Of a DNA stretch of 48,141 nucleotides, positions 23,522-32,038 are shown piece after piece. Under the pieces are notes generated by a model that ran no database searches, was not told the DNA's origin, and saw only the letters and a list, made by a program, of their open reading frames with translations. Source of the stretch: Deltaproteobacteria bacterium CG11_big_fil_rev_8_21_14_0_20_42_23 (GTDB taxonomy: Bacteria > UBA10199 > 2-02-FULL-44-16); the NCBI GenBank assembly GCA_002796345.1, contig PCXC01000011.1, positions 1 through 48,141 of the forward strand, given 5' to 3'. The translations under genes were made by a program, and so were the position numbers. How positions within the stretch are numbered: position 1 is the first letter of the stretch; every line of letters begins with the position of its first letter.

Positions 23522-25465
23522 TTAACGAATCGTAAAAAGCACCCGTCTGTTTTTTGCTCTGTTGTATGCTGAGTTGTTTGGTGCAGCGGGTTTGCTGGCT
23601 CCGAAGGCGACGGGATCTAGCTTTAAGCTTTTTCTTATGCCTCTTGCTTGAAGCATTTTGATAACTGCTCCCGAGCGACGCTCGGAAACAAGCTTATTCA
23701 CTGCTGAAGAACCAATGCTGTCGGTATGACCAGAAATTTTCACGGTGCGAATCCACGTGTTTTGGTTGAGCACTGCAACCACGTCATCCAAAGCGGCAAC
23801 GGCATCACGACCCAAATCCCAACTGTTAAAGTCAAAGTAAACTGGCCTTGCAGCTAGAACTTGTCCACCCGCAATCACAGAACGCTTGTTGTCTGGGCAA
23901 CCGTCATAATCGGCTATGCCATTTTTATCTTCCATTTGACCCGGACAAGCATCATCGAAGTCGAGGATGCCATCTCCATCTGAATCTCTTCCAGCCATGG
24001 CTTCCACCACCGACCACTCGGCAGAAGCGTATGTTTGCCGAAGCTCGTAATACTTGGGACAACGTGGGCTATCGATGCCTTGTGCAAACGCTTCGGGTGC
24101 TGGACAAGTGTCCATCAGTTCAACGACTGAAGCCAGCTCGTAATATTTCGGGCAACCGGGATCGTGTAAAGCTGAATCAAAGTCTTCGGGATTGTTTGGA
24201 CAACGAAGTTTCATTTGGCTCACCGAAAGGGTAACCATGTTATACAAATCGAATTCACTGTATTTGTCGGCTAAGCTAAACACCTTTGGACAAGCTGGAT
24301 CGTGAATTTTTGGATCAAACTTTTCTGCATCTGGACAGGAGAAATAAAGTGCAGCGACATCACGCAGCTCGTAATACTTGGGGCAGCGCCTGTCATGAGT
24401 ATCTGGAGAATATTCTTCTGCATCAGCAGGACACGATTCTTGAAGTTCATAAAAAGCCGTTGTGGAAACCGTTTTATCAAAAAGAGCCAAAATGGCGTTG
24501 TCGTACTGTTTGTCGCGTGATCGATAGTTGTTGTTCATATAACGATAGCTCAGCTGAGCCACCCCGCGGACACGCGCCCCACCGACACCACAAGAGATAC
24601 AGGTTCCGCCTGCCAACTTTGCACCAAGGCCAATACGAGAAGAATCAATGGCAACACCAGCCAAGGCTTCGGATTGATTCAAGTCTCCGTTGTTAAAAAA
24701 ATTGCTGTTCATCGGCCCAAAGGCATTCACTTCTGCAAAAAGTGAAAACAGCGGAGAAATCTTAAACCGACTTCCAAGACCTAAGAAAAGCCGCTCTCTA
24801 TAATTGATATTATAAAAAGTAACACGATCATTATACTGAAGTGCTGCATTTAAAGTGATGAGCCATTTAGGATGCGGAACCCAATCGAAAAGAAGCTTTC
24901 CCCCAAAAGCATATGTGGCGTCGCCTACAAAATAAGTACTTTTGCCCACGGGAAGTGTTGCATAAGGAAGAAAAGCAATTCCAACTTTGTGACGGGTAAG
25001 ATCGAGTAAGCGAATTTTTGCTTCTACTTCTACATCTCCAAGACTCATTTTGTTTGTGAAACCCGTTCCTGGAATTGTATTTGGATCTTGAAAACGATTG
25101 TAGACAACATATGGCACTTGGGCCCCAAGCTGAAGCCAATTGGTAAGACCAAGCGCAAATGCAGCGTGCGTCACGATCAGCTGATCGATAACCCCCTGAA
25201 GCTTCACTCCACTTTGGCGAAGATCGAGGGGATGGTAAGCGTATGTAGTGGATTCACTCACATACAACTGCCAAGGATAAAGGACGCGTGTTCCATCCAA
25301 CATGGCGTAGTCATTCTTGCCTACTGCTGGGGTGAAAAAGAGTGCATTAAAGGTTGTATTTGCTGCGTACACTTTGGGTAAAAATGAAATGTGAGTAACG
25401 ATGAAAAATAGAAAAAGGATGAAATAAAAAAAACTTTTTTGAAAACACGAAAATATTTTCATCAT
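23522..25465 (-). CDS. OmpA-family outer-membrane protein with cysteine-repeat linker
   Basis: A 647-residue envelope protein. A signal peptide (hydrophobic core 12-30, cleavage after KVYAA) leads into a beta-barrel-like region (about 40-330, alternating aromatic strands such as ITLNAALQYNDR). Then come four units of the form CP-x-E-x-F-x-HD-x2-CPK-YY-x-L (345-476), a calcium-binding thrombospondin-type-3-like segment (DSDGDGILDFDDACPG, 494-509), and a C-terminal OmpA peptidoglycan-binding domain (541-647) with GHTDSIGSSAVNKLVSERR. It probably anchors the outer membrane to the cell wall. It follows bamB by 24 bases. The cysteine units are unusual and are described under findings. Confidence 0.88.
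   Translation of the reverse strand: MMKIFSCFQKSFFYFILFLFFIVTHISFLPKVYAANTTFNALFFTPAVGKNDYAMLDGTRVLYPWQLYVSESTTYAYHPLDLRQSGVKLQGVIDQLIVTHAAFALGLTNWLQLGAQVPYVVYNRFQDPNTIPGTGFTNKMSLGDVEVEAKIRLLDLTRHKVGIAFLPYATLPVGKSTYFVGDATYAFGGKLLFDWVPHPKWLITLNAALQYNDRVTFYNINYRERLFLGLGSRFKISPLFSLFAEVNAFGPMNSNFFNNGDLNQSEALAGVAIDSSRIGLGAKLAGGTCISCGVGGARVRGVAQLSYRYMNNNYRSRDKQYDNAILALFDKTVSTTAFYELQESCPADAEEYSPDTHDRRCPKYYELRDVAALYFSCPDAEKFDPKIHDPACPKVFSLADKYSEFDLYNMVTLSVSQMKLRCPNNPEDFDSALHDPGCPKYYELASVVELMDTCPAPEAFAQGIDSPRCPKYYELRQTYASAEWSVVEAMAGRDSDGDGILDFDDACPGQMEDKNGIADYDGCPDNKRSVIAGGQVLAARPVYFDFNSWDLGRDAVAALDDVVAVLNQNTWIRTVKISGHTDSIGSSAVNKLVSERRSGAVIKMLQARGIRKSLKLDPVAFGASKPAAPNNSAYNRAKNRRVLFTIR
24038..24433 (-). 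repeat. Four tandem cysteine repeats within the OmpA-family gene
   Basis: Units start at residues 345, 377, 422 and 454. Each pairs an opening Cys-Pro with a second Cys-Pro-Lys about 16 residues later (CPKYYEL three times, CPKVFSL once), with HD or DS before it. The DNA repeats GCTCGTAATACTTGGG-type segments near 24045, 24142 and 24369. Eight Cys could give four intra-unit disulfides. Confidence 0.85.
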
Positions 25466-25489
25466 TACGTTCTCATAAAATGAAGTTTT

Positions 25490-26728
25490 TTATTTTGCAA
25501 GGGGAACCCATTTTTTCTTCTTCTCTTCTATTTTGTATCCGTACAAATAACTTTTATTTGCCAAAATATACAAGGTATTCTCAAGCGCCACAGGATCTGC
25601 GTAAGCACCATGAGGAATATAGCGCGTAAAGAGCAAATCACCATTATCACGATCAACAAAATACACTTCGTCTTCAGTGGTCGTCACAGCGATGAAACTT
25701 GGATTTCCCAAAACAGGTGAACCTAACCACGAAACTCCAAAGTCTTGCTGCCACACAAGAAAACCTGTTTTTGCATCGAAGGCCGACAACACTCCACTGC
25801 CCGTCACAAAAAGTTTGCCCTCGTGGTAAGAGAGATTTCCATCACCGGCATTATCATGAGACCACATAATATTTCCGGTGAAGGGATCGATGCGAAAGAG
25901 ACCTCCGTCTGCCGTAGCCGTGTAGAGTGAATCATCGGCAACAAGACTTTGCGTATCAACATCAAAAAACTGCTCGCGCCTGTCTCCCAACTGCCTCAGC
26001 CAACGAATATCTCCAGTGTCTTTTTGATAAGCCACAAGCAAGCCCGAAGAACTTCCCACAAAAATCATATCTTGGAAGAGTGTGGGGTTGCTCAAGCCAT
26101 GAATGGAAAACCCCCACGTTTTTTCAAGCGCATCGGTATGCCACAGTTCAGCGCCAGTCTCTCTGCTTATCGCAAAAAGTCTGCCCGAATGCGTGAAGGC
26201 ATAGATTTTTCCATCCGCTACGAGAGGCTTTGAAATAATGGCATCATCCAACTGACGTCTCCACACTTCTGCACCCGTCTCTTTTGAGAGAGCATACAGA
26301 AAGCCTTTTGCATCTCCAAAAAAAACAGTGTTGTCATCAAAAGCGGCGGTAGATTCAACGGGGCCAAGCGTTTCAAAGGACCATCGTTTTTTGAGCGTGA
26401 AAAGATCAACCGCATAAAAACGATTTGCTTCCACACCAAGATAGATGGTTTTTTGATCGATAGCAGGATGAGAAAATTGAAAAGGTCTTCTGTTAAAGAA
26501 AGAACTTTTTTTGAATCGCACTAGTTTACGTTGGGTTACCTTTAAGTGTCTTGTTTGCTTTCGGATATCTTTCCACTCGCGGTAACACTTTTTAATTTGG
26601 AGAGATTCTACACTGGAAACGTGAGGCTTAAAGCACGTGCTCGCCTGAAGAACAGGAGTAAAAAAACAGCACAAGAGAAAAGCACAAATACTTAGGAAAC
26701 ATTTTCTTGATTGACGGCTGAAAGCCAT
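25490..26728 (-). CDS. bamB: PQQ-repeat beta-propeller protein, BamB-like
   Basis: Periplasmic beta-propeller resembling BamB, the scaffold of the outer-membrane protein assembly machine. At least six blades are visible with the tryptophan-docking pattern, for example FLYALSKETGAEVWRR, LFAISRETGAELWH and VLSAFDAKTGFLVWQQ. A signal peptide ends near VLQAS; the first Cys is preceded by S-T, which is a poor lipobox, so lipidation as in E. coli BamB is doubtful. AGGAGAG six bases upstream supports the start, which overlaps the end of the YfgM-like gene by 37 bases. That pairing and the nearby der support BamB over a generic dehydrogenase. Confidence 0.8.
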   Translation of the reverse strand: MAFSRQSRKCFLSICAFLLCCFFTPVLQASTCFKPHVSSVESLQIKKCYREWKDIRKQTRHLKVTQRKLVRFKKSSFFNRRPFQFSHPAIDQKTIYLGVEANRFYAVDLFTLKKRWSFETLGPVESTAAFDDNTVFFGDAKGFLYALSKETGAEVWRRQLDDAIISKPLVADGKIYAFTHSGRLFAISRETGAELWHTDALEKTWGFSIHGLSNPTLFQDMIFVGSSSGLLVAYQKDTGDIRWLRQLGDRREQFFDVDTQSLVADDSLYTATADGGLFRIDPFTGNIMWSHDNAGDGNLSYHEGKLFVTGSGVLSAFDAKTGFLVWQQDFGVSWLGSPVLGNPSFIAVTTTEDEVYFVDRDNGDLLFTRYIPHGAYADPVALENTLYILANKSYLYGYKIEEKKKKWVPLAK

Positions 26729-27375
26729 ATGAGTCTCTCCTGACTTCGTTCTTTCACAGATTCAAACGCTTTTTCACTTCTTTCCAAAAGTTCTTGGTAC
26801 AAGTGTTTGGCTTCGGCTTTTTTTCCATCAAGTTCAAAACAAAGTGCCAACTGAAACAAACTTTCAGCTTCCAGCACATTACCCTTTATGTGAGACGCTT
26901 CTTCAAAGAGTTTTGCTGCAAGGCCAAATGATTTGGTATCGCGATAAAAATTGGCCATCTCAAACAAAAGCGCTGTATGAAAAAAAGGATCGTTGCGCGA
27001 CGTTTTCTCAAGTGCCCGAAAAATACTTTCGGCTTCTTCCTTGTTTTGATCTGAGATGTAACCTTGGAGAAGCTTGAACTGAACTAGCTTTGCCGTTGCT
27101 GTGTTTTCATATTGAGCCACAATATGCTTAAGGGCTTCACGTTCTTTTTCACCTTCGAGTTTTTCTTTTTGAAGCATGTAATAGGCAAGCGAAGCCTGTT
27201 CATTTTTTTGGCTTTTGTAATACGAAAAACCATAAACAGAAGCGAGCACTCCCACCAATACCAACACACTTGCTAATAATTGTTTCCATCTTTCTTTAAA
27301 AAAAAGAAAACCATGCAGAAGTGTTTCTTTTACAGCATCGTGGCGATACGCTTTTCGAAGATTTCCCTGTTTCAC
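26692..27375 (-). CDS. YfgM-like membrane-anchored TPR protein
   Basis: One N-terminal membrane segment (about 25-45, LLASVLVLVGVLASVYGFSY) is followed by helical tetratricopeptide-like repeats such as FFHTALLFEMANFYRD and AESLFQLALCFELDGKKAEA. This is the layout of YfgM/Tol-Pal-type periplasmic chaperone partners, and it sits directly before bamB as in E. coli (yfgM-bamB-der). The frame is open to 27417, but a GTG at 27375 with GAGGGAG six bases upstream is the better start and removes an odd N-terminus. Confidence 0.75.
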   Translation of the reverse strand: MKQGNLRKAYRHDAVKETLLHGFLFFKERWKQLLASVLVLVGVLASVYGFSYYKSQKNEQASLAYYMLQKEKLEGEKEREALKHIVAQYENTATAKLVQFKLLQGYISDQNKEEAESIFRALEKTSRNDPFFHTALLFEMANFYRDTKSFGLAAKLFEEASHIKGNVLEAESLFQLALCFELDGKKAEAKHLYQELLERSEKAFESVKERSQERLIWLSAVNQENVS

Positions 27376-27432
27376 AAAACACTCCCTCTGTAGAATTAAG
27401 GCTAGAGCACGTAGCAAAGCCGCTTTCCAAAG

Positions 27433-28953
27433 TCAAACCTTGCTCGAAAACTTTTCTGATGAGCTTGTTCCCTCTTCGTCTGGCTCTTCTTTGACCCAGG
27501 CTTTTTTTGCAAGTAAACAAGCAAGCCCAAACGTAAAGACAAGCCACCCACAGCCAAGCACAAGAAGAGAAACCCATGAATAGCCTCCATAAGGCTCTGA
27601 AATATTTCTTCTTACTTCTACAATAATCAAAAGAGTTAACAGGCTGGGAGTAAGGTACTTCACCAAAAATGTCCAGGCTCTAAGAAGCGTGCTTTCTCTT
27701 TCGGGCAAATAGCAAATAATTTTGCTGGCTCCAAAAATCCATCCAATAAGAATAGCTTCAAGCAAGCCCATCAACAGCAAACCAAAATGATTGAGAAAGT
27801 AATCAACAATATCCAACCAGTACAAACCGGAACCAAAGGTAAACACAAGGCTTCCCGTCAAACCGAGAAGGCTAAAGTAAGAAGTTGCTTTCAAGCGAGA
27901 ACATTGAAACTTATCAACCACACCAGAAATAAAGGCTTCAAAAATAGAAATGGCCGATGAGGTTCCTGCGAGAAGCAAGGCAGAAAAGAAAAGAATGGCA
28001 AATGTTCGCTGCCCGAAAGGAAGCAGTGAAATAGCTTTTGGGTAAGTGATGAAGGCCAAACCAGGGCCACCTGTCACCACCTCTCCAACTGGAGTGCTGG
28101 AAACAAAAGACATATAACCAAGCACAGAAAAAACAGCCAGCCCGGCAAAAATTTCAAAGCTTGAGTTTGCAATGCACGTAATGAGCGAGTTTCTCAGCAC
28201 AGGAGTTTTGCGAGGGAGATAACTTGCGTAAGCCACCATAATCCCAAAGCCAAGTGAAAGTGAAAAAAAGATTTGTGAAAAAGCGGCCGACCACACTTGA
28301 GGATCTGACAAACGCGATGGATCGGGAGTAAGGTAAGCTGCTATGCCTGCTTTAGCGCCTGGTAAAAATAAACTCCACACCACAAGCACCGCCATTTGGA
28401 AAAAGAGAACAGGAATAATAATTTTGCTCATTTTCTCAATGCCACTTGCAATGCCTTTTCCCACTACGGCCCATACTGCCACCCACGCAAACAACGTTCC
28501 CACCACAATGGGAAACTGCATACTCCCTATCTCACTGGGCCCAGAAGTTAGGCCTAAAAAACTGTGATAGAAAAAATGTTCGGTATCCACTCCCCACTTC
28601 AAGTTGAAAGCATAGAAAAGAAAATTGGCGCACCATGAAATAACTACGTTGTAGTACAATAAAATTCCGAAGGAACAAAAGCAAACGGCCCACCACCCTA
28701 CCTTTTCCCATCGTTTTCTAATTTTCGCCGCCACCGCTGGAAATGAGAGCTGAAAGTATGTTCCCGTGCATTGTTCCAAAAGCATCAACGGAATACCCAC
28801 GAGAAGCAACGCAATAAGATAAGGAAGAAGAAAAGCGCCACCGCCATTTTTGAAGCAAATGTAAGGGAATCGCCAGATATTTCCCAAGCCCACAGCCGAA
28901 CCTATGGCCGCAAGAAGAAAACCATACCGTGAATCCCATCTTCCTCGCATCAT
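27433..28953 (-). CDS. Sodium:neurotransmitter symporter (SNF) family transporter
   Basis: A 506-residue inner-membrane protein of the LeuT fold, probably a Na+-coupled amino acid importer. The N-terminal family signature is GSAVGLGNIWRFPYICFKNG (17-36), with the unwound helix 1 Asn-Ile-Trp-Arg-Phe-Pro motif intact and eleven or twelve hydrophobic segments. The substrate cannot be read from the sequence. Its start overlaps the stop of the YihY gene by four bases (ATGA), so the two are translationally coupled. Confidence 0.93.
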   Translation of the reverse strand: MMRGRWDSRYGFLLAAIGSAVGLGNIWRFPYICFKNGGGAFLLPYLIALLLVGIPLMLLEQCTGTYFQLSFPAVAAKIRKRWEKVGWWAVCFCSFGILLYYNVVISWCANFLFYAFNLKWGVDTEHFFYHSFLGLTSGPSEIGSMQFPIVVGTLFAWVAVWAVVGKGIASGIEKMSKIIIPVLFFQMAVLVVWSLFLPGAKAGIAAYLTPDPSRLSDPQVWSAAFSQIFFSLSLGFGIMVAYASYLPRKTPVLRNSLITCIANSSFEIFAGLAVFSVLGYMSFVSSTPVGEVVTGGPGLAFITYPKAISLLPFGQRTFAILFFSALLLAGTSSAISIFEAFISGVVDKFQCSRLKATSYFSLLGLTGSLVFTFGSGLYWLDIVDYFLNHFGLLLMGLLEAILIGWIFGASKIICYLPERESTLLRAWTFLVKYLTPSLLTLLIIVEVRRNISEPYGGYSWVSLLVLGCGWLVFTFGLACLLAKKAWVKEEPDEEGTSSSEKFSSKV

Positions 28954-29783
28954 TTTTCATCTCCTTGTTTCACCGGGAAGTGAAACATTTTTTGTGACTG
29001 TAATACGGCTGTAACTTCAAGCGCAAAAAGAGTGACAACGGCAAGATAATAAATCCACAAAATGGAAAGAACCAAAGCAGACAAAGAACCATAAACAAAA
29101 TTGTACCGTTCAAGTGCAAAATACATGTACCAACGGAAAAACAACTTTGCTCCCAGCAAACCAAAAGAAAAAACAAGCGCACCAAAAGCAGAATATCTAA
29201 GCGCCACCTTTCTGGTAGGAATAATATGCACTGCAAGAAGATAAGCAATAAAGGTGGACAAAATAAAAAAAACTTTCGCATTAAAAAAATCGCGCAGAGC
29301 AAACGGAACAGCATAGCCACCAAAAAGACCAGCAAGAAGCTGAAGCATACTTGGTGCAAAAAAGAGAATGCTAATCAGAAAAATAATTAAAATACCTAAC
29401 ATATGTGACTGAAAAATATTTCGCGATCTCGTGGTTTGGAAAATTTTATTCATCACCTTTTCAAGATTGGTAAAGAGAATAGTTGCTGTAAAAAGCAAAA
29501 AGAAAATTCCCAAAATTCCAAAAGAGGATTTGTTGGCAAGAAGTGTGTTTATGTTTTGAAGTAAATCAGGATACGAAAGCGGAACCATGTGTACAAAATC
29601 TTGTGCAAGTTTTTCAACAAGACCTTCGTAGGAGCCAAAAAGAAAACCTGCAACTGAAAGCATAATAATGGAAAGTGGAATGAGTGAAAGAATGGCATAA
29701 AACGAGAGGCTTGCAGCAAGGTTTAAACAATCATGTTCAAAAAATGCCTGGAAGATGTGAAGAAAAACTTTCTTACTTTTCAT
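28950..29783 (-). CDS. YihY/UPF0761 (BrkB) family membrane protein
   Basis: A multi-pass inner-membrane protein of about 277 residues with the family N-terminus (FFEHDCLNLAASLSFYAILSLIPLS) and six hydrophobic segments. It was once called ribonuclease BN by mistake; the family's function is unresolved. The frame extends to a TTG at 29813, but the ATG at 29783 is the first conventional start. It lies between der and the SNF transporter in one operon. Confidence 0.88.
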   Translation of the reverse strand: MKSKKVFLHIFQAFFEHDCLNLAASLSFYAILSLIPLSIIMLSVAGFLFGSYEGLVEKLAQDFVHMVPLSYPDLLQNINTLLANKSSFGILGIFFLLFTATILFTNLEKVMNKIFQTTRSRNIFQSHMLGILIIFLISILFFAPSMLQLLAGLFGGYAVPFALRDFFNAKVFFILSTFIAYLLAVHIIPTRKVALRYSAFGALVFSFGLLGAKLFFRWYMYFALERYNFVYGSLSALVLSILWIYYLAVVTLFALEVTAVLQSQKMFHFPVKQGDEK

Positions 29784-29877
29784 TTTTATTTGCACGTGCA
29801 CCTCGAGCTTCAAAAACTATAATGTCATAATGTGAAGTGCAAGTTTCTTATCGGAAAGAGAAACAATTTGGCGTGAA

Positions 29878-31179
29878 TTAATTTTTTCTGCGGAAGAAGG
29901 CTCGAATGGGAACACCTTTAAATCCAAAAGCCTCTTCAAAAGCATGTATGACATAGCGTTTGTATGCTTCCGGAATTCCTTCGGGGCAATTAGAATAAAA
30001 GAGAAAAGTGGGAGGATAACTTGTCATCTGCGTTACATAATTAATTTTCACAGATTTACTACGGTAAACGGGAAGATGATGTGCAGCAAGAGTTTCCTCA
30101 AGAACTGCATTCAATTTTGAAGTACTTATTTTTTTCGAAAGCAGCGCATCCATCACATCGAGAAGGTGAAATACTTTTACACACCCCTGCCCTGTTTTAG
30201 CGGAAACTTTCAGCATTTTAATGTGACCAAAGGCTCTCAGCTGATATTCTAGATCGGCTTGAAATTCTGGCCACGGCTTTTCCATCAAATCCCATTTATT
30301 CACCAGCAAGGCTACAGCCTTTCCTTGTTCATGAGCATAACCCGTCAAATGCAAGTCCTGTTTGGTCATGCCGTGAGTGGCGTCAATCAGCTGACAAACA
30401 ATATCACTTCGTTCAATGGCTCGAAGACTTCTAAAAGCCGTATTTTTTTCTAGGGGCTGTTCAAGTCGATACCCTTTTTTAATTCCGGCGGTATCTACAA
30501 AAGTATAAGACTTTTCTTTGTGCACAATTTCCACATCGATGGCATCGCGCGTAGTTCCAGGTGCATTATGAACAACGCAGCGGTTCTCACCTGCCAAATA
30601 ATTGATAAATGTGGATTTGCCGACATTCGGTTTACCAACAACAGCAATTTTTCTTCCTTTTGTTTTGTCTTCAAACGGAATTTCTTCTGGAAAACAAGAA
30701 AGCATTTGATCAAGGAGAAGATCTATCCCAAGTCCGTGTTCGGCTGATACTGGAAAAATTTTTCCCAAACCAAATTTGTAATACTGAACAAGATTTTTTT
30801 CATCGCGAGGAACATCAATTTTATTTGCTACCCAAATAACGGGTCGCTTCAATTTTCGCAGATACAAAATAAGTTCTTCATCCAAAACACCAGGTTCGGC
30901 ACGGCCATCAAACACCACCATCACCACATCGGCCTCTTCCATAGCCTTCATGCTTTGCGATGAAACTTTTTGCTCTAAATCCACTTCGGGAATGAGATCG
31001 ATACCACCGGTATCAACAAGGATATAGTCACGGCCAAGCCAAGTGGCATCGGCATAGTGCCGGTCGCGCGTCACGCCAGCAAGGTTGTGAACGATAGCAC
31101 TCTCAGACCCCAGCAAACGGTTGAAGAGTCTGGATTTGCCCACATTTGCACGGCCAACAATGGCAACGATTGGTTTCAT
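29878..31179 (-). CDS. der: Ribosome biogenesis GTPase Der (EngA)
   Basis: Double-GTPase required for 50S subunit assembly. Two G domains are present: the first with GRANVGKSRLFN (9-20), VTRDRHY and DTGGIDL; the second with GKPNVGKSTFIN (about 182), TTRDAID, DTAGIKKG and NKWDL. A C-terminal KH-like domain ends RAFFRRKN. The length of 433 residues is normal. It is the first gene of the der-YihY-SNF-YfgM-bamB-OmpA run. Confidence 0.97.
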   Translation of the reverse strand: MKPIVAIVGRANVGKSRLFNRLLGSESAIVHNLAGVTRDRHYADATWLGRDYILVDTGGIDLIPEVDLEQKVSSQSMKAMEEADVVMVVFDGRAEPGVLDEELILYLRKLKRPVIWVANKIDVPRDEKNLVQYYKFGLGKIFPVSAEHGLGIDLLLDQMLSCFPEEIPFEDKTKGRKIAVVGKPNVGKSTFINYLAGENRCVVHNAPGTTRDAIDVEIVHKEKSYTFVDTAGIKKGYRLEQPLEKNTAFRSLRAIERSDIVCQLIDATHGMTKQDLHLTGYAHEQGKAVALLVNKWDLMEKPWPEFQADLEYQLRAFGHIKMLKVSAKTGQGCVKVFHLLDVMDALLSKKISTSKLNAVLEETLAAHHLPVYRSKSVKINYVTQMTSYPPTFLFYSNCPEGIPEAYKRYVIHAFEEAFGFKGVPIRAFFRRKN

Positions 31180-31276
31180 GTTTACGTCAATTTCTGGCTT
31201 ATAGTTTACAGTTCTTTGTAGCCACTCTTGATACTTTATGGAGGAAAAAGTGCTTTTACTGCTGTACTGGCAATTT

Positions 31277-31353
31277 TGGTAGCGGAGGGCGGACTCGAAC
31301 CGCCGACCTGTGGGTTATGAATCCACCGCTCTCACCAACTGAGCTACCCCGCC
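31277..31353 (-). tRNA. tRNA-Met (CAT)
   Basis: A full 77-base cloverleaf on the minus strand: GGCGGGG acceptor, GCTC/GAGC D-stem, anticodon loop TTCATAA, T-arm GGCGG-TTCGAGT-CCGCC, and an encoded CCA. The G1-U72 and G6-U67 pairs are wobbles, and position 31:39 of the anticodon stem is an A-C mismatch. The standard elongator form is favoured over initiator because the anticodon stem lacks three G-C pairs. A lysidine-modified tRNA-Ile cannot be fully excluded. Confidence 0.93.
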
Positions 31354-31361
31354 ATGTCGCA

Positions 31362-31389
31362 AAATTAGGGCGCAAATTGCCCGTTTCAA
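31362..31389 (-). promoter_or_regulatory. Possible tRNA-Met promoter
   Basis: TTGAAA (31384-31389, minus strand) and TAATTT (31362-31367) are 16 bases apart and end eight bases before the tRNA. Another TTGACT lies further upstream, so the exact boxes are uncertain. Confidence 0.4.
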
Positions 31390-31424
31390 GGAAAAAGTCA
31401 ATCCATTTTTAGGGGTGAAAGAGC

Positions 31425-31967
31425 CTAGAAAAACCTTCGCTCGATATCTGAAATTTCCTCAGCAAAAGCCACTCCCACCTCGTAGACGCGTCGAAACAAC
31501 GATGGATTATACATTTGAGCCCAGCAGACGGTGCCAGGGATACTTTGGCTGGCAGGGTTCGAGCATACAATCACAATACGCTGCCCTTTTCCTACGGGCT
31601 CGGCAGTTTGAAATTTAATTCCCGTGGAGGAAATATTACAAACACGACCTGCATACCATCTATGGTCTTGCGCCACACAATAGGAAATACCTGCTGCAAT
31701 TTCTTTTCGTGCTGCAATTCTTCGTTCTTCTTGGCTGTTTCTTTCTGCTTTTTTTCCGCTTTGAATTAAGGTTTTATCGTAGACGGCTCTTTTTTCGGGA
31801 TGGGAAAGGGTTGAATAGGCTTCTCCCAGCAAAGAGGCGTCCTGCGAGCTTTCCCCAAGCTCGGGGTGTTTTTTGAGCGCAGACATCAAAACCAAGTAAG
31901 CCGCATGAATCACTTCGGTGGGAGCTTCTGGGCTTACGCGTAAGAGCTCATAAAAATTGCTGTCCAT
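31425..31967 (-). CDS. J-domain/PilZ fusion protein
   Basis: A 180-residue cytoplasmic protein. Residues 1-70 resemble a DnaJ J-domain (FYELLRVSPEAPTEVIHAAY, then LLGEAYSTLSHPEKRAVYDK). Residues 83-178 are a PilZ domain with the c-di-GMP-binding signatures RIAAR (RxxxR, 83-87) and NISSTG (NxSxxG, 111-116). The invariant HPD of J-domains reads HPE at 34-36, so Hsp70 stimulation may be lost and the J part may act only as an interaction module. AAGGAGG just upstream fixes the start. It lies 71 bases after era at the end of the mnmA-mtaB-rnc-era run. Confidence 0.85.
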   Translation of the reverse strand: MDSNFYELLRVSPEAPTEVIHAAYLVLMSALKKHPELGESSQDASLLGEAYSTLSHPEKRAVYDKTLIQSGKKAERNSQEERRIAARKEIAAGISYCVAQDHRWYAGRVCNISSTGIKFQTAEPVGKGQRIVIVCSNPASQSIPGTVCWAQMYNPSLFRRVYEVGVAFAEEISDIERRFF

Positions 31968-32038
31968 ATTTCCTCCTTCGCTTTTCCTTCAGAAGCTTAT
32001 CGCTTCTTCTCAAAAAAAGTTGCGTAAAAAAATGGAGC

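Noticed and set aside
24286-24696. Plus-strand frame of 136 codons rich in His and Arg
   Set aside because: Shadow of the OmpA-family gene; the repeats of that gene explain its length.
31415-31618. Plus-strand frame downstream of tRNA-Met
   Set aside because: Antisense to the J/PilZ gene; no supporting signals.
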